Positions 1-6,532 of a DNA stretch of 8,995 bases are shown in pieces; the stretch's first letter is position 1; each line of letters opens with the position of its first letter. Origin of the DNA: Pseudomonadota bacterium (GTDB taxonomy: Bacteria > Pseudomonadota > Alphaproteobacteria > Rhizobiales > Rhizobiaceae); NCBI GenBank assembly GCA_023428515.1, contig JAEYXI010000478.1, positions 1-8,995 on the forward strand, in the 5' to 3' direction. Both the position numbers and the translations under genes were made by a program. A model generated the notes under the pieces. The model searched no databases. It was not told where the DNA came from and was given only the letters and a program-made list of their open reading frames with translations.

Positions 1-780
1 AGCGCCCGCGCCTCGCTTTGGCTGCAGCCGCATCGGATCGGCCTGATCGTCGTCGGCGTCATCCTCGTCGTCTGCGCCGCGCTCTTCATGCGCTGGGACT
101 GGCTGCCGGACTACTACGATCTGGCGCTGCAGGGCCTCTGGCGCACCATCTGGATCCTCGTCGTCACCTGCGTCATCGGCTTCATGCTCGCCGTCCCGAT
201 CGGTTTCGTGCAGGTCACCGGCCCGCGCTGGCTGTCATTGCCGGCCTACTGGTTCTGCACCGTCATCCGCGGCACGCCGCTTCTGCTTCAGCTCTGGTTC
301 CTCTATTACGGGCTCGGCTCGCTGTTTCCGCAGTATCCGTGGATACGCGAATCCTTCCTGTGGCCGTATCTCAGGCAGGCATGGCCCTACGCCGTGCTGT
401 CGCTGACGCTCTCCTACGCCGCCTATGAGGGCGAGGTGATGCGCGGCGCCTTCGCCGGCGTGGCGCGCGGACAGCTCGAGGCGGCGCGCGCCTTCGGCAT
501 GAGCCGCTGGAAGGTGTTTCGCCGCATCTGGCTGCCGCAGGCGACCTATCGCGCTTTGCCGACGCTGGCCGGCGAAACCGTGCTGCAACTGAAGGCGACG
601 CCGCTGGTCGCCACCATCACCGTCGTCGACATATACGCCGTCGCCTCGCGCGTAAGGCAATCGACCTTCATCGTCTACGAACCGCTGCTTCTGCTGGCGG
701 TCGTCTACCTCTGCATCACCGGCATCCTGGTGTTTGCATTCCGCAAGCTCGAGGCCCGGATACCCAACCGACTGGGATAG
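1..780 (+). CDS. Polar amino acid ABC transporter permease, 3' part (5' end outside window)
   Basis: Inner-membrane permease subunit of a HisM/GlnP-type importer for amino acids or similar compounds. The frame is open from base 1, and the residues before the first internal ATG (base 88) form a hydrophobic helix (about residues 13-30 of the visible part). The gene therefore almost certainly starts upstream of the window, and 259 residues are visible. Further membrane segments lie near 48-70, 80-105, 128-143 and 225-246. The EAA loop that contacts the ATPase is clear at about 153-180 (GVARGQLEAARAFG, then WLPQA), followed by LKATPLVATI, the family's usual post-EAA segment. The C-terminus (FRKLEARIPNRLG) is typical of a complete 3' end. 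The next gene, an Ldh-like oxidoreductase, begins 6 bases after the stop, so the two are probably co-transcribed. The family call is secure; the substrate cannot be read from a permease alone. Confidence 0.93.
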   Translation, partial: SARASLWLQPHRIGLIVVGVILVVCAALFMRWDWLPDYYDLALQGLWRTIWILVVTCVIGFMLAVPIGFVQVTGPRWLSLPAYWFCTVIRGTPLLLQLWFLYYGLGSLFPQYPWIRESFLWPYLRQAWPYAVLSLTLSYAAYEGEVMRGAFAGVARGQLEAARAFGMSRWKVFRRIWLPQATYRALPTLAGETVLQLKATPLVATITVVDIYAVASRVRQSTFIVYEPLLLLAVVYLCITGILVFAFRKLEARIPNRLG

Positions 781-786
781 CTCCAC

Positions 787-1794
787 ATGTCCGACACGGT
801 CCGCCTGGATTTGGCCGAAGCTGTTGCGCTCTGCGAGCGGGCGGCCATCGCGGCCGGCGCCAGCGAGGAGGCCGCGGCGTCACTGGCGCAGTCGGTGGTT
901 GCCGCCGAAGCGAAAGGCGTCAAGGCGGTCGGCCTTTCGCATCTCCTCGACTATCTCGCCGCGCTGGAGGCCGGCCGTATCGACGGGCACGCCGAGCCTG
1001 TCATCACGCGGCCTTCGCTGGCCGTTCATGTCTCGGACGCCATGGGTGGGTCGGCGCATACGGGCTTCGACCGCGTCTTCGCCGAGATTGCCAAGTCGGC
1101 GCGGCTGTTCGGCGTCGCGATCTTTTCGCAGAAAAACGCCTTCACCTGCGGCGAACTCGGCTATTTCACCGGCCGACTGGCCGGCGAAGGGCTGGTCTCC
1201 TTCGCCGCCACCAACGGCCCGGCCCTGCTTGCCGGCGCGGGCGGCACCAAGCCGGTCTACTGCACCAACCCGATGTCGTTCGCCGCCCCGGTGGCGGACG
1301 GCGCGCCGCTCGTCATCGACCAGTCGTCGAGCGCGACCGCCTTCGTCAGCATCCGCCAGGCCGCCGAAGAGGGCCGCGAGATCCCCGGCGGCTGGGCGCT
1401 CGACGCGCAGGGCAAGCCGACCACCGATCCCGCAGCCGCCATGAAAGGCACGCTGCTCGCCTTCGGCGGAAACCGTGGGGCGAACATAGCGCTGATGGTG
1501 GAAGTGCTCGCCGCCGGGCTTTCCGGCGCCAACTGGTCGCTCGACGCGCCATCCTTCTCGGAAGGCAATGAGAGCCCAGGGACCGGCCTTTTCGTGCTGG
1601 CCATCGACCCGAAGCTGATCGATCCGGAGTTTCCGGCGCGGCTCAAGGCGCAGCTCGATCGCCTTGCCTTCGACTACCATGTCCACATCCCCGGCCGATC
1701 GAGAGGCAAGGCGGGCATGCTCGCCAAGGCTCTCGGGATCGACGTTCCCGCAGAGGTTGTCCGGCAAATCTCGGCTTTCGCCGATCGGGCCTGA
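787..1794 (+). CDS. Ldh/MDH-like (LDH2 superfamily) NAD(P)H oxidoreductase, possible cyclic imino acid reductase
   Basis: A 335-residue protein of the family holding YlbC/MdhC-type malate dehydrogenases, ureidoglycolate dehydrogenase and DpkA-type delta1-piperideine/pyrroline-2-carboxylate reductases. Full-length family signatures are visible: the N-terminal catalytic-His helix (GLSHLLDYLAALEAG, 49-63, His52), ATNGP at 141-145, CTNPMSFAAP at 159-168, VIDQSSS at 176-182, GWALDAQGKPTTDP at 202-215, and FGGNRGANIALMVE at 226-239. Two motifs differ from the usual form: the common SHG is SHL, and the usual NHFG-like stretch reads KNAFTCGELGYF (116-127). Known members reduce 2-oxo acids or cyclic 2-imino acids with NAD(P)H. 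Its place 6 bases downstream of an amino acid permease favours amino or imino acid catabolism, as in D-lysine or hydroxyproline/proline-epimer pathways, but that is inference. The start at 787 fits the short gap; the ribosome binding site is weak. The family is secure, the substrate unknown. Confidence 0.9.
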   Translation: MSDTVRLDLAEAVALCERAAIAAGASEEAAASLAQSVVAAEAKGVKAVGLSHLLDYLAALEAGRIDGHAEPVITRPSLAVHVSDAMGGSAHTGFDRVFAEIAKSARLFGVAIFSQKNAFTCGELGYFTGRLAGEGLVSFAATNGPALLAGAGGTKPVYCTNPMSFAAPVADGAPLVIDQSSSATAFVSIRQAAEEGREIPGGWALDAQGKPTTDPAAAMKGTLLAFGGNRGANIALMVEVLAAGLSGANWSLDAPSFSEGNESPGTGLFVLAIDPKLIDPEFPARLKAQLDRLAFDYHVHIPGRSRGKAGMLAKALGIDVPAEVVRQISAFADRA

Positions 1795-1867
1795 TCCTTC
1801 GTCTGACAAATCTGTCGACGGCAGACCAAGAGCGTCTGTTCGCACGCCAATCCTTTCGCAACGTTCC

Positions 1868-1920
1868 GGCCTGGATTCCAGGGTCGCGCTCCGCTTCGCC
1901 ACGCTTGCCCGAGAATGACG
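1868..1920. repeat. Degenerate Rhizobiales-type dispersed intergenic repeat
   Basis: The segment has the form GGATTCCAGGGTCGCG, then CTCCGCTTCGCC, then GCCCGAGAATGACG. Its ends are imperfectly complementary: ATTC (1875-1878) pairs with GAAT (1913-1916), and GGG (1881-1883) with CCC (1908-1910), separated by two mismatches. From memory, elements of the type 'attccaggg-cgcgcttcgc-ccctggaatgacg' recur in intergenic DNA of Mesorhizobium and relatives. I see only one copy here and it has decayed. It lies in the 289-bp spacer between the Ldh-like gene and the small secreted-protein gene and contains no gene of its own. Confidence 0.5.
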
Positions 1921-1968
1921 AAAAAAGCGCTGAACCTTTTTCTGTAGCGGCGCGACCCAGTCACGTCC

Positions 1969-1987
1969 GGGCGGGATGAACCCGCCC
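1969..1987 (+). other. Perfect 7-bp GC stem-loop upstream of the small secreted-protein gene
   Basis: GGGCGGG (1969-1975) and CCCGCCC (1981-1987) form a perfect stem with the 5-base loop ATGAA. No T-run follows (the next bases are AAACGAGG), so it is not a typical intrinsic terminator. It sits about 97 bases before the ATG at 2084 and could be in the leader of that transcript or act as an operator; no direct evidence separates these. Confidence 0.4.
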
Positions 1988-2067
1988 AAACGAGGAATCG
2001 GCATCAATCAATCAACGCCCCAGGTTTCTTCAGAACCGGCTCCGCTCCTCGTCCCATCCCAAACTTC

Positions 2068-2073
2068 AAAGGA
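2068..2073 (+). promoter_or_regulatory. Ribosome binding site that decides the start at 2084
   Basis: AAAGGA lies 10 bases before ATG 2084 and directly before a classic signal peptide. The in-frame ATG at 1976 falls inside the loop of the 1969-1987 stem-loop and would add 36 residues with no signal-peptide character, so 2084 is preferred. Confidence 0.6.
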
Positions 2074-2083
2074 ACCATCCATC

Positions 2084-2362
2084 ATGACCACCACCAAGAC
2101 GATCCTGACCGCCGCCCTCATCCTCGGCGCCTTCATGGGCGGAGCCAATGCGCTCGAGCTCAAGGCCAACAGCAAGCCGCAGGCGCCGGGTTCGATCGCC
2201 GCGCCGGCCCAGCCGGGCGCTACCGAGGACTATTACTGCAAGAACGGCCACGGCAAGTTCGCCGACTGTAGCCCCGCCTTCGCGGCGGCCTGCAAGAAGA
2301 TCGGCGGCACCATGTCGGGCGACCAGGCCTGGGGCGGCAAGACCTGCTTCACCCCGTCCTGA
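2084..2362 (+). CDS. Small secreted four-cysteine protein of unknown function
   Basis: A 92-residue protein that I cannot assign to a named family. Residues 1-23 form a clear Sec signal peptide: MTTTK, a hydrophobic core TAALILGAFMGG, then ANA as the likely cleavage site before LELKAN. The mature part is about 69 residues. It has a Pro/Ala-rich linker (about 31-46), then a compact domain with four cysteines at 52, 62, 70 and 88 and many Gly, Lys and aromatic residues (DYYCKNGHGKFADC, and CKKIGGTMSGDQAWGG before the last Cys). Four cysteines suggest two disulfides in the periplasm or outside the cell. Two histidine/lysine-rich turns are present but no recognisable catalytic motif. The gene appears monocistronic: a 289-bp spacer precedes it and a strong terminator follows. 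The start is chosen from the signal peptide and the AAAGGA site. The ORF is well supported; the function is not known. Confidence 0.78.
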   Translation: MTTTKTILTAALILGAFMGGANALELKANSKPQAPGSIAAPAQPGATEDYYCKNGHGKFADCSPAFAAACKKIGGTMSGDQAWGGKTCFTPS

Positions 2363-2411
2363 TGGCTCAACGCATAGGCCGGGGCCGACATGTCGGGAGC
2401 CCAGAGCCCGG

Positions 2412-2436
2412 AAAACCCCGCTTCGGCGGGGTTTTT
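2412..2436 (+). terminator. Strong intrinsic terminator with UUCG tetraloop
   Basis: AAAACCCCGC (2412-2421), loop TTCG (2422-2425), GCGGGGTTTT (2426-2435) and one further T give a perfect 10-bp stem with the very stable C(UUCG)G loop and a run of five T. It lies 50 bases after the stop of the small secreted-protein gene. Because the A-run mirrors the T-run, it could also work in the opposite direction. Confidence 0.93.
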
Positions 2437-2537
2437 CGCGTCCGGAATAATGTCCACGGGAGCGATTCAACGTTTCTTGACTTGACCGTGAACGGCCGCA
2501 TCAGCGCGTTGGGCGATCTCAACACCAGGAGATTTGC

Positions 2538-2993
2538 ATGACCGACTCCGTCGACCGCGCGCCCAGCCGCCGTCTGATCATTCCTCCGCTCGGCAGGCTT
2601 TACGCATCGCTCGGCGACGTAGCCGAAACCGTCCTGCGCGTCGTCGCCGGCCTGGCGCTGGTGACGCATGGCTGGGGCAAGATCACGAACCCGTTCGGCG
2701 CCGCGGGCATGGTCGAGAGCCTAGGTTTCTATCCTGGCGCGTTCTGGTCGCCAATGCTGGCCGCCACCGAGTTCTTCGGCGGCATATTGATCGCCATCGG
2801 CCTGTTGACCCGGCCAGCCTCCTTTGCGGCCCTGTTCGTGCTCCTCGTAACGGTCTATGTGCACTGGATCGTTCGCAGCGAGGGCTATTCCGGCGCGGAG
2901 AAGTCGATCCTCTGGGCGGCGATCTTCTTCTATTTCACCATCCGGGGCGCCAACCGCCATTCGGTCGACGCCAAGCTCGGCAAGGAATTCTAG
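2538..2993 (+). CDS. DoxX family membrane protein
   Basis: A 151-residue integral membrane protein. After a cytosolic stretch (1-25, with Arg-rich PSRRL), four hydrophobic helices are visible at about 27-45, 72-91, 94-113 and 121-137. The first helix carries the DoxX hallmark RVVAGLALVTHGWGKI (34-49); ATEFFGGILIAIGLLTRPAS (76-95) is the second conserved block. The length is usual for the family. DoxX proteins are named after a subunit of an archaeal thiosulfate:quinone oxidoreductase, and bacterial members are linked to membrane redox or stress functions, mostly without a defined reaction. AGGAG at 2527-2531, 6 bases before the ATG, supports this start. The gene follows a strong terminator, so it likely has its own promoter between 2437 and 2526, where I find no convincing consensus. 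An NDUFA9-like gene follows after 131 bases. Confidence 0.9.
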   Translation: MTDSVDRAPSRRLIIPPLGRLYASLGDVAETVLRVVAGLALVTHGWGKITNPFGAAGMVESLGFYPGAFWSPMLAATEFFGGILIAIGLLTRPASFAALFVLLVTVYVHWIVRSEGYSGAEKSILWAAIFFYFTIRGANRHSVDAKLGKEF

Positions 2994-3011
2994 AAGACCT
3001 CGAACTGGCTG

Positions 3012-3057
3012 GCCGGCGGGCAAGTTGACCTGCCGGCACCTTTGCGTTTTCCGCAAA
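3012..3057 (+). terminator. Two adjacent stem-loops after doxX-like gene, possible terminator
   Basis: The first stem pairs GCCGGCGGG (3012-3020) with CCTGCCGGC (3029-3037), with one G-U pair and an 8-base loop. A second, smaller stem pairs TTTGCG (3041-3046) with CGCAAA (3052-3057), with loop TTTTC. The T-run is short and split, so termination is plausible but not certain. The structure lies in the 131-bp gap between the DoxX and NDUFA9-like genes. Confidence 0.45.
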
Positions 3058-3114
3058 ACCGACTATGAGACGGGCTCGAAGCCAAGCGCCGCCAGACGGC
3101 CTTGTGGCGTTACC

Positions 3115-3118
3115 GGAG
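3115..3118 (+). promoter_or_regulatory. Ribosome binding site that decides the start at 3125
   Basis: GGAG lies 6 bases before ATG 3125. The upstream in-frame ATG at 3065 would add 20 Arg/Pro-rich residues before the Rossmann fold and has no comparable site, so 3125 is chosen. Confidence 0.6.
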
Positions 3119-3124
3119 CCAGCC

Positions 3125-4096
3125 ATGACCGAAATCCTCGAGACACCGAAACTCGTCACCGTTTTCGGAGGCTCGGGCTTCATCGGCCGCCATGTGGTGC
3201 GGGCGCTGGCCAAGCGCGGCTACCTCATCCGCGTCGCCACCAGGCGGCCGGAGCTCGCCGGCCACGTCCAGCCGCTCGGCAATGTCGGGCAGATCATGCC
3301 CGTGCAGGCCAATCTCAGGGTGCGCTGGTCGGTCGACCGTGCGGTCGAAGGGGCGGCCCATGTCATCAACCTCGTCGGCATCCTGCACAATTCCGGCGCG
3401 CAGACCTTCTCGGCCGTACAGGCCGAGGGCGCCAGGAATGTCGCGGAGGCCGCCAAGGCCGTCGGCGCGCGGCTGACGCACGGCTCGGCGATCGGCGCCG
3501 ACCCGGACTCGGCCTCCGCCTACGCCCGCACCAAGGCGGCAGGCGAAAAGGCCGTGTTCGACACGGTCGAGGATGCGGTGGTTTTCCGCCCCTCCATCGT
3601 CTTCGGCCCGGAAGACCAGTTCTTCAACCGTTTTGCCAATATGGCCCGCTACTCGCCGGTGCTGCCGCTGATCGGCGGAGACACGAAGTTCCAGCCGGTC
3701 TTCGTCGGCGACGTCGCGGAAGCAATCGCCCGCTCGGTGGACGGCGACGCCAAGGGCGGCCATGTCTACGAACTCGGCGGGCCGAACGTGCTGACCTTCC
3801 GCCAGTGCATGGAAGAAATGCTCGAGGTCATCGACCGCAAGCGGTTGCTCGTGCCGGTGCCCTGGTGGGCGGCCGAAATCCAGGGCGCGGTGCTCGGCAT
3901 GCTGCCCAATCCGCTTTTGACGCGCGACCAGGTCACGATGCTCAGGACGGACAATGTGGTGTCGCGGCAAGCTGAAGAAGGCCGCCGCACCTTCGCCGGC
4001 CTCGGCATCCACCCGCAGTCGATCGCATCCATCGTGCCGAGCTATCTCTGGCGCTACCGCGCCGCCGGCCAGTTCACGCACAAAAGCGAAGCGTAA
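3125..4096 (+). CDS. Complex I NDUFA9-like atypical SDR (NAD(P)-binding)
   Basis: A 323-residue Rossmann-fold protein of the atypical extended SDR group that includes NDUFA9, the 39-kDa accessory subunit of mitochondrial complex I. The nucleotide-binding loop is VTVFGGSGFIGRHVV (11-25). A second conserved strand is INLVGIL (81-87), followed by HGSAIGAD (119-126). The SDR pair Tyr133 and Lys137 is kept (AYARTK). FRPSIVFGPEDQFFNRFA (154-171) and FVGDVAEAI (193-201) are typical of the NDUFA9 subgroup. In alphaproteobacteria these proteins are usually encoded away from the nuo operon. Whether they join bacterial complex I or act as separate NAD(P)H-dependent enzymes is not clear from sequence. 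The TauE/SafE gene starts 15 bases after its stop, so the two are probably one transcript. A sugar-nucleotide epimerase role is less likely, given the NDUFA9-specific blocks. Confidence 0.9.
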   Translation: MTEILETPKLVTVFGGSGFIGRHVVRALAKRGYLIRVATRRPELAGHVQPLGNVGQIMPVQANLRVRWSVDRAVEGAAHVINLVGILHNSGAQTFSAVQAEGARNVAEAAKAVGARLTHGSAIGADPDSASAYARTKAAGEKAVFDTVEDAVVFRPSIVFGPEDQFFNRFANMARYSPVLPLIGGDTKFQPVFVGDVAEAIARSVDGDAKGGHVYELGGPNVLTFRQCMEEMLEVIDRKRLLVPVPWWAAEIQGAVLGMLPNPLLTRDQVTMLRTDNVVSRQAEEGRRTFAGLGIHPQSIASIVPSYLWRYRAAGQFTHKSEA

Positions 4097-4111
4097 GGGC
4101 GCCCTGCCAAA

Positions 4112-4876
4112 GTGGAGACGCTTGCCGCCCTCCTGCCGTCAGGCATGGAGCTCTGGGTGGCGGCGCTTCTCATCGTTGCAAGCTGCTTCACCTCGGCGAT
4201 CACCGCGGCCTTCGGGCTCGGCGGCGGCATCGCCATGCTGGCGCTGATGGGGCTTTTCGTGCCGGTCGCCTCGCTGATCCCCGTGCACGGCGCGGTGCAG
4301 CTCGGCTCCAACACCGGCCGCGCCTGGCATCAGCGCGCCTTCGTACGCATGGATGTGGCGAAGCCTTTCATCGCCGGCAGCGTGGTCGGCGCGATCATGG
4401 GCGTGTTCCTGGTTGTGCAACTGCCCGACGCGCTGCTCAAGCTGGTGCTCGGCGGTTTCATCCTGGTGCTCACCTGGACGAAAATCCCCGGCATCGACCG
4501 GCTGGGCAAGGCCGGCCTCGCCGTGGCGAGCGTCGGGATCGCGCTGCTGTCCATGCTGGTTGGCGCAACCGGGCCGCTGGTCGCGGTGATTTTCGCAAAA
4601 TTCTTCCAGAACGACCGCAAGGCGCTGATCGCCACCAGCGCGGTCGCCATGACGACGCAGCATCTCCTCAAGATCGTCGTCTTCGGCATTGCCGGCTTCG
4701 CGTTCTGGGAGTGGGTGCCGCTGGTCGCCGCGATGATCCTGTCCGGCTTCGTCGGCACGATCTATGGCACGGGACTGCTCGAACGCATGCCGGAAGAGAC
4801 GTTCCGGAAATGGTTCCGGATCGGCATCAGCGTGCTGGCGCTCGATCTGTTGAGGCGCGGGATTTTGGCGCTTTAA
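4112..4876 (+). CDS. TauE/SafE family membrane protein (sulfite/organic anion exporter type)
   Basis: A 254-residue polytopic inner-membrane protein with the two-fold repeat of TauE/SafE transporters. The first half holds helix 15-33 and the GLGGGI motif (35-40), then [21 protein letters not shown] (50-70). The second half repeats this with [21 protein letters not shown] (145-165) and [13 protein letters not shown] (176-188). Further helices lie near 85-103, 110-122, 189-210 and 235-248. Family members export sulfite, sulfoacetate or other small anions; the substrate is not readable here. The chosen start is GTG at 4112, with AAGGG at 4095-4099 (12 bases away). ATG 4145 would shorten the protein by 11 residues and cannot be excluded. 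The 3' end overlaps uppP tail to tail by four bases. Confidence 0.88.
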   Translation: METLAALLPSGMELWVAALLIVASCFTSAITAAFGLGGGIAMLALMGLFVPVASLIPVHGAVQLGSNTGRAWHQRAFVRMDVAKPFIAGSVVGAIMGVFLVVQLPDALLKLVLGGFILVLTWTKIPGIDRLGKAGLAVASVGIALLSMLVGATGPLVAVIFAKFFQNDRKALIATSAVAMTTQHLLKIVVFGIAGFAFWEWVPLVAAMILSGFVGTIYGTGLLERMPEETFRKWFRIGISVLALDLLRRGILAL

Positions 4877-5679
4877 CCCCAGATATAGAGCGCTGCCAGG
4901 CCAACCGCGCCGACGATCAGCCGCCACCAGGCGAACAGCGCGAAACCATGCTTCGAGACATAGTCGAGCAGGTAGCGCACCACGATCACCGCCATGACGA
5001 AGGCAGCGATGAAGCCGACGCCGATGACCGGCAGGTCGGCGGCCGAGAGCACGTCGCGGTTCTTGTAGAGGTCGTAGGCGAAGGCGCCGGCCATGGTCGG
5101 CATGGCGAGGAAGAAGGAGAATTCCGCCGCCGAGCGCTTGTCGGTACCCATCAGCAGCGCCCCGACGATGGTCGAGCCGGAGCGCGAGGTGCCCGGAATG
5201 AGCGCAAGGCACTGGAACAGCCCGATCTTCAGGCAGAGCGAGAGCGGATATTCCATCACGTCGTGGTATTTCGGCTTCAGGTCGAGCCGGTCGACCCAAA
5301 GCAGCACCAACCCGCCGAGCAAGAGCATGATGCAGATCAGCTTCGGCGTCTCGAACAGCACCGTCTTGATGAAGCCGTGCCCGAGGACGCCGAGGAAGGC
5401 GGCGGGCAGGAAAGCCAGCAGGATGCCGAACACGAAGCGGCGGGTGCGGCCGTCGCTCGGGAAATCGACCAGAAGCTTGATCAGGCGGCCCGAATAGACG
5501 GTCAGGATCGGCAGGATCGCGCCGAGCTGGATCAATATTTCGAAGGCCTTGCCGGTGGACTGGAAGCCGAGGAAATGGCCGGCGAGCAATATGTGACCGG
5601 TCGAGGAAACCGGTATGAACTCGGTCAGGCCTTCCAGCAGGCCGAGCACAAGGGCATCGATGAGGGACTGATTTTCCAT
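4873..5679 (-). CDS. uppP: Undecaprenyl-diphosphatase UppP (BacA)
   Basis: A 268-residue integral membrane enzyme that dephosphorylates undecaprenyl diphosphate to the monophosphate, recycling the lipid carrier used for peptidoglycan and other envelope polysaccharides; the family is linked to bacitracin resistance. Both catalytic motifs are intact. The Glu-rich motif is [16 protein letters not shown] (14-29), with Glu16, Glu20, Ser26 and His29. The second is PGTSRSGS (162-169), with Arg166. The length matches the family (about 265-275). About eight helices are visible, ending in [19 protein letters not shown]. The start at 5679 is supported by GGGG at 5685-5688, about 5 bases upstream on the minus strand. 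It converges on the TauE/SafE gene, where a TTAA palindrome at 4873-4876 supplies the stop codons of both. It diverges from the GST-like gene across 160 bases. Confidence 0.97.
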   Translation of the reverse strand: MENQSLIDALVLGLLEGLTEFIPVSSTGHILLAGHFLGFQSTGKAFEILIQLGAILPILTVYSGRLIKLLVDFPSDGRTRRFVFGILLAFLPAAFLGVLGHGFIKTVLFETPKLICIMLLLGGLVLLWVDRLDLKPKYHDVMEYPLSLCLKIGLFQCLALIPGTSRSGSTIVGALLMGTDKRSAAEFSFFLAMPTMAGAFAYDLYKNRDVLSAADLPVIGVGFIAAFVMAVIVVRYLLDYVSKHGFALFAWWRLIVGAVGLAALYIWG

Positions 5680-5839
5680 GATTTCCCCAATCTCCGGGAA
5701 CGGTCGCTATTGCTTGTCACGGCGCGGAACCGGCCCTATAGGTCGGTCGGCCGTGGCGAACCCTGAATCGGGGCGCGCAAGATTTAGCGGCGCTGCCTCC
5801 GCGAGGCCAGACGCATTTTCAGTTTTATAACGCGGGATC
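5680..5839. promoter_or_regulatory. Divergent promoter region between uppP and the GST-like gene
   Basis: This 160-bp non-coding region must hold the uppP promoter (minus) and probably one for the GST-queG-SDR run (plus). I see no good -35/-10 pair. TATAAC (5825-5830) is the best -10-like hexamer for the plus direction, but it lies only 9 bases before the ATG and lacks a partner. A stem of seven pairs (ACCGGCC 5729-5735 with GGTCGGT 5741-5747, one G-T pair) surrounds CTATA and could be an operator or just chance. Confidence 0.4.
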
Positions 5840-6532
5840 ATGCTGACGCTTTTTCATCATCCGATGTTCGCGACCTGCCGTTTCGTCCGCCTGGCGTTCG
5901 GCGAGTTCAACGAGGAATTGGCGCTGATCGAGGAAAAGCCGTGGACCCGGCGCAAGGAGTTCCTGGCGCTGAACGCGGCCGGCACGCTGCCGGTGCTGCT
6001 TGCGGAAGGTGACGTGCCGATCATCGGGGCGCACGTTATCGCCGAATATCTCGACGAGACACGCGGCGTTTTGAAGCGCGACCGGCGGTTGCTGGCCGAA
6101 GATCCCATGGACAGGGCGGAAATCCGCCGCCTGGCCGACTGGTATCTGGTCAAGACCGAGAGCGAGGTGACCCGCCATCTCGTGCGCGAGCGCGTGCTGA
6201 AGCCGCTGATGCCCGAGGCGCTTGGCGGGGGTTCGCCCGATTCGGGCGCCATCCGCGCGGCGCGCGCCAATGTGCGCCAGCACATGAAATACACCAACTG
6301 GCTGGCCGGCACGCGCCACTGGCTCGCCGGGCCGCGCATCACCTATGCCGACCTTGCGGCAGCCGCGTCGCTGTCCATCCTCGATTACCTCGGGGAAATC
6401 GACTGGAGCGGCCATAGTGCTGCGCGCGAATGGTATACGCGCATGAAGTCGCGGCCTTCCTTCCGGCCGCTGCTCGCCGACCGGGTCCGGGGCCTGTCCC
6501 CGGTATCGCACTATGCGGACCTCGATTTCTAG
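5840..6532 (+). CDS. Glutathione S-transferase family protein
   Basis: A 230-residue cytosolic protein with a GST layout. The N-terminal thioredoxin-like domain (about 1-75) starts [22 protein letters not shown] and includes the cis-Pro site TLPVL (49-53, Pro51). The C-terminal helical domain (about 90-215) includes the conserved [16 protein letters not shown] stretch (169-184). The catalytic-loop position reads HPMFATCR, with Cys13 as a possible active residue. The glutathione-contacting Glu-Ser pair of most GSTs is replaced by Gly63-Ala64 ([11 protein letters not shown]), so glutathione binding may be altered or lost. I recall similar GST-like genes next to queG in other Rhizobiales, but could not check this. 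The start at 5840 is preceded by a weak GGGA (5833-5836). The 3' end overlaps queG by 20 bases in another frame, which suggests translational coupling. The fold call is good; the substrate is unknown. Confidence 0.88.
   Translation: MLTLFHHPMFATCRFVRLAFGEFNEELALIEEKPWTRRKEFLALNAAGTLPVLLAEGDVPIIGAHVIAEYLDETRGVLKRDRRLLAEDPMDRAEIRRLADWYLVKTESEVTRHLVRERVLKPLMPEALGGGSPDSGAIRAARANVRQHMKYTNWLAGTRHWLAGPRITYADLAAAASLSILDYLGEIDWSGHSAAREWYTRMKSRPSFRPLLADRVRGLSPVSHYADLDF

Noticed and set aside
880..2007. Minus-strand open frame of 375 codons opposite the Ldh-like gene
   Set aside because: Arg/Gly-rich shadow translation without domains; the plus-strand gene has full family motifs.
2477..2487. TTGACT/TTGACC hexamers before the DoxX gene as a possible -35 box
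   Set aside because: No acceptable -10 element lies 16-18 bases downstream of either hexamer.
3110..4081. Minus-strand open frame of 323 codons opposite the NDUFA9-like gene
   Set aside because: Mirror frame of a gene with a clear Rossmann motif; such frames are common in high-GC DNA and this one shows no protein features.
4139..5299. Long minus-strand open frame (386 codons) across the TauE/SafE gene and part of uppP
   Set aside because: Low-complexity Arg/His/Asp-rich translation crossing two well-supported genes; no recognisable motif.
4711..5766. Long plus-strand open frame (351 codons) antisense to uppP
   Set aside because: It is a shadow of the GC-rich uppP coding strand: the translation is rich in Asp, Glu, Gln and Arg with no domain, while uppP on the other strand has every catalytic motif.
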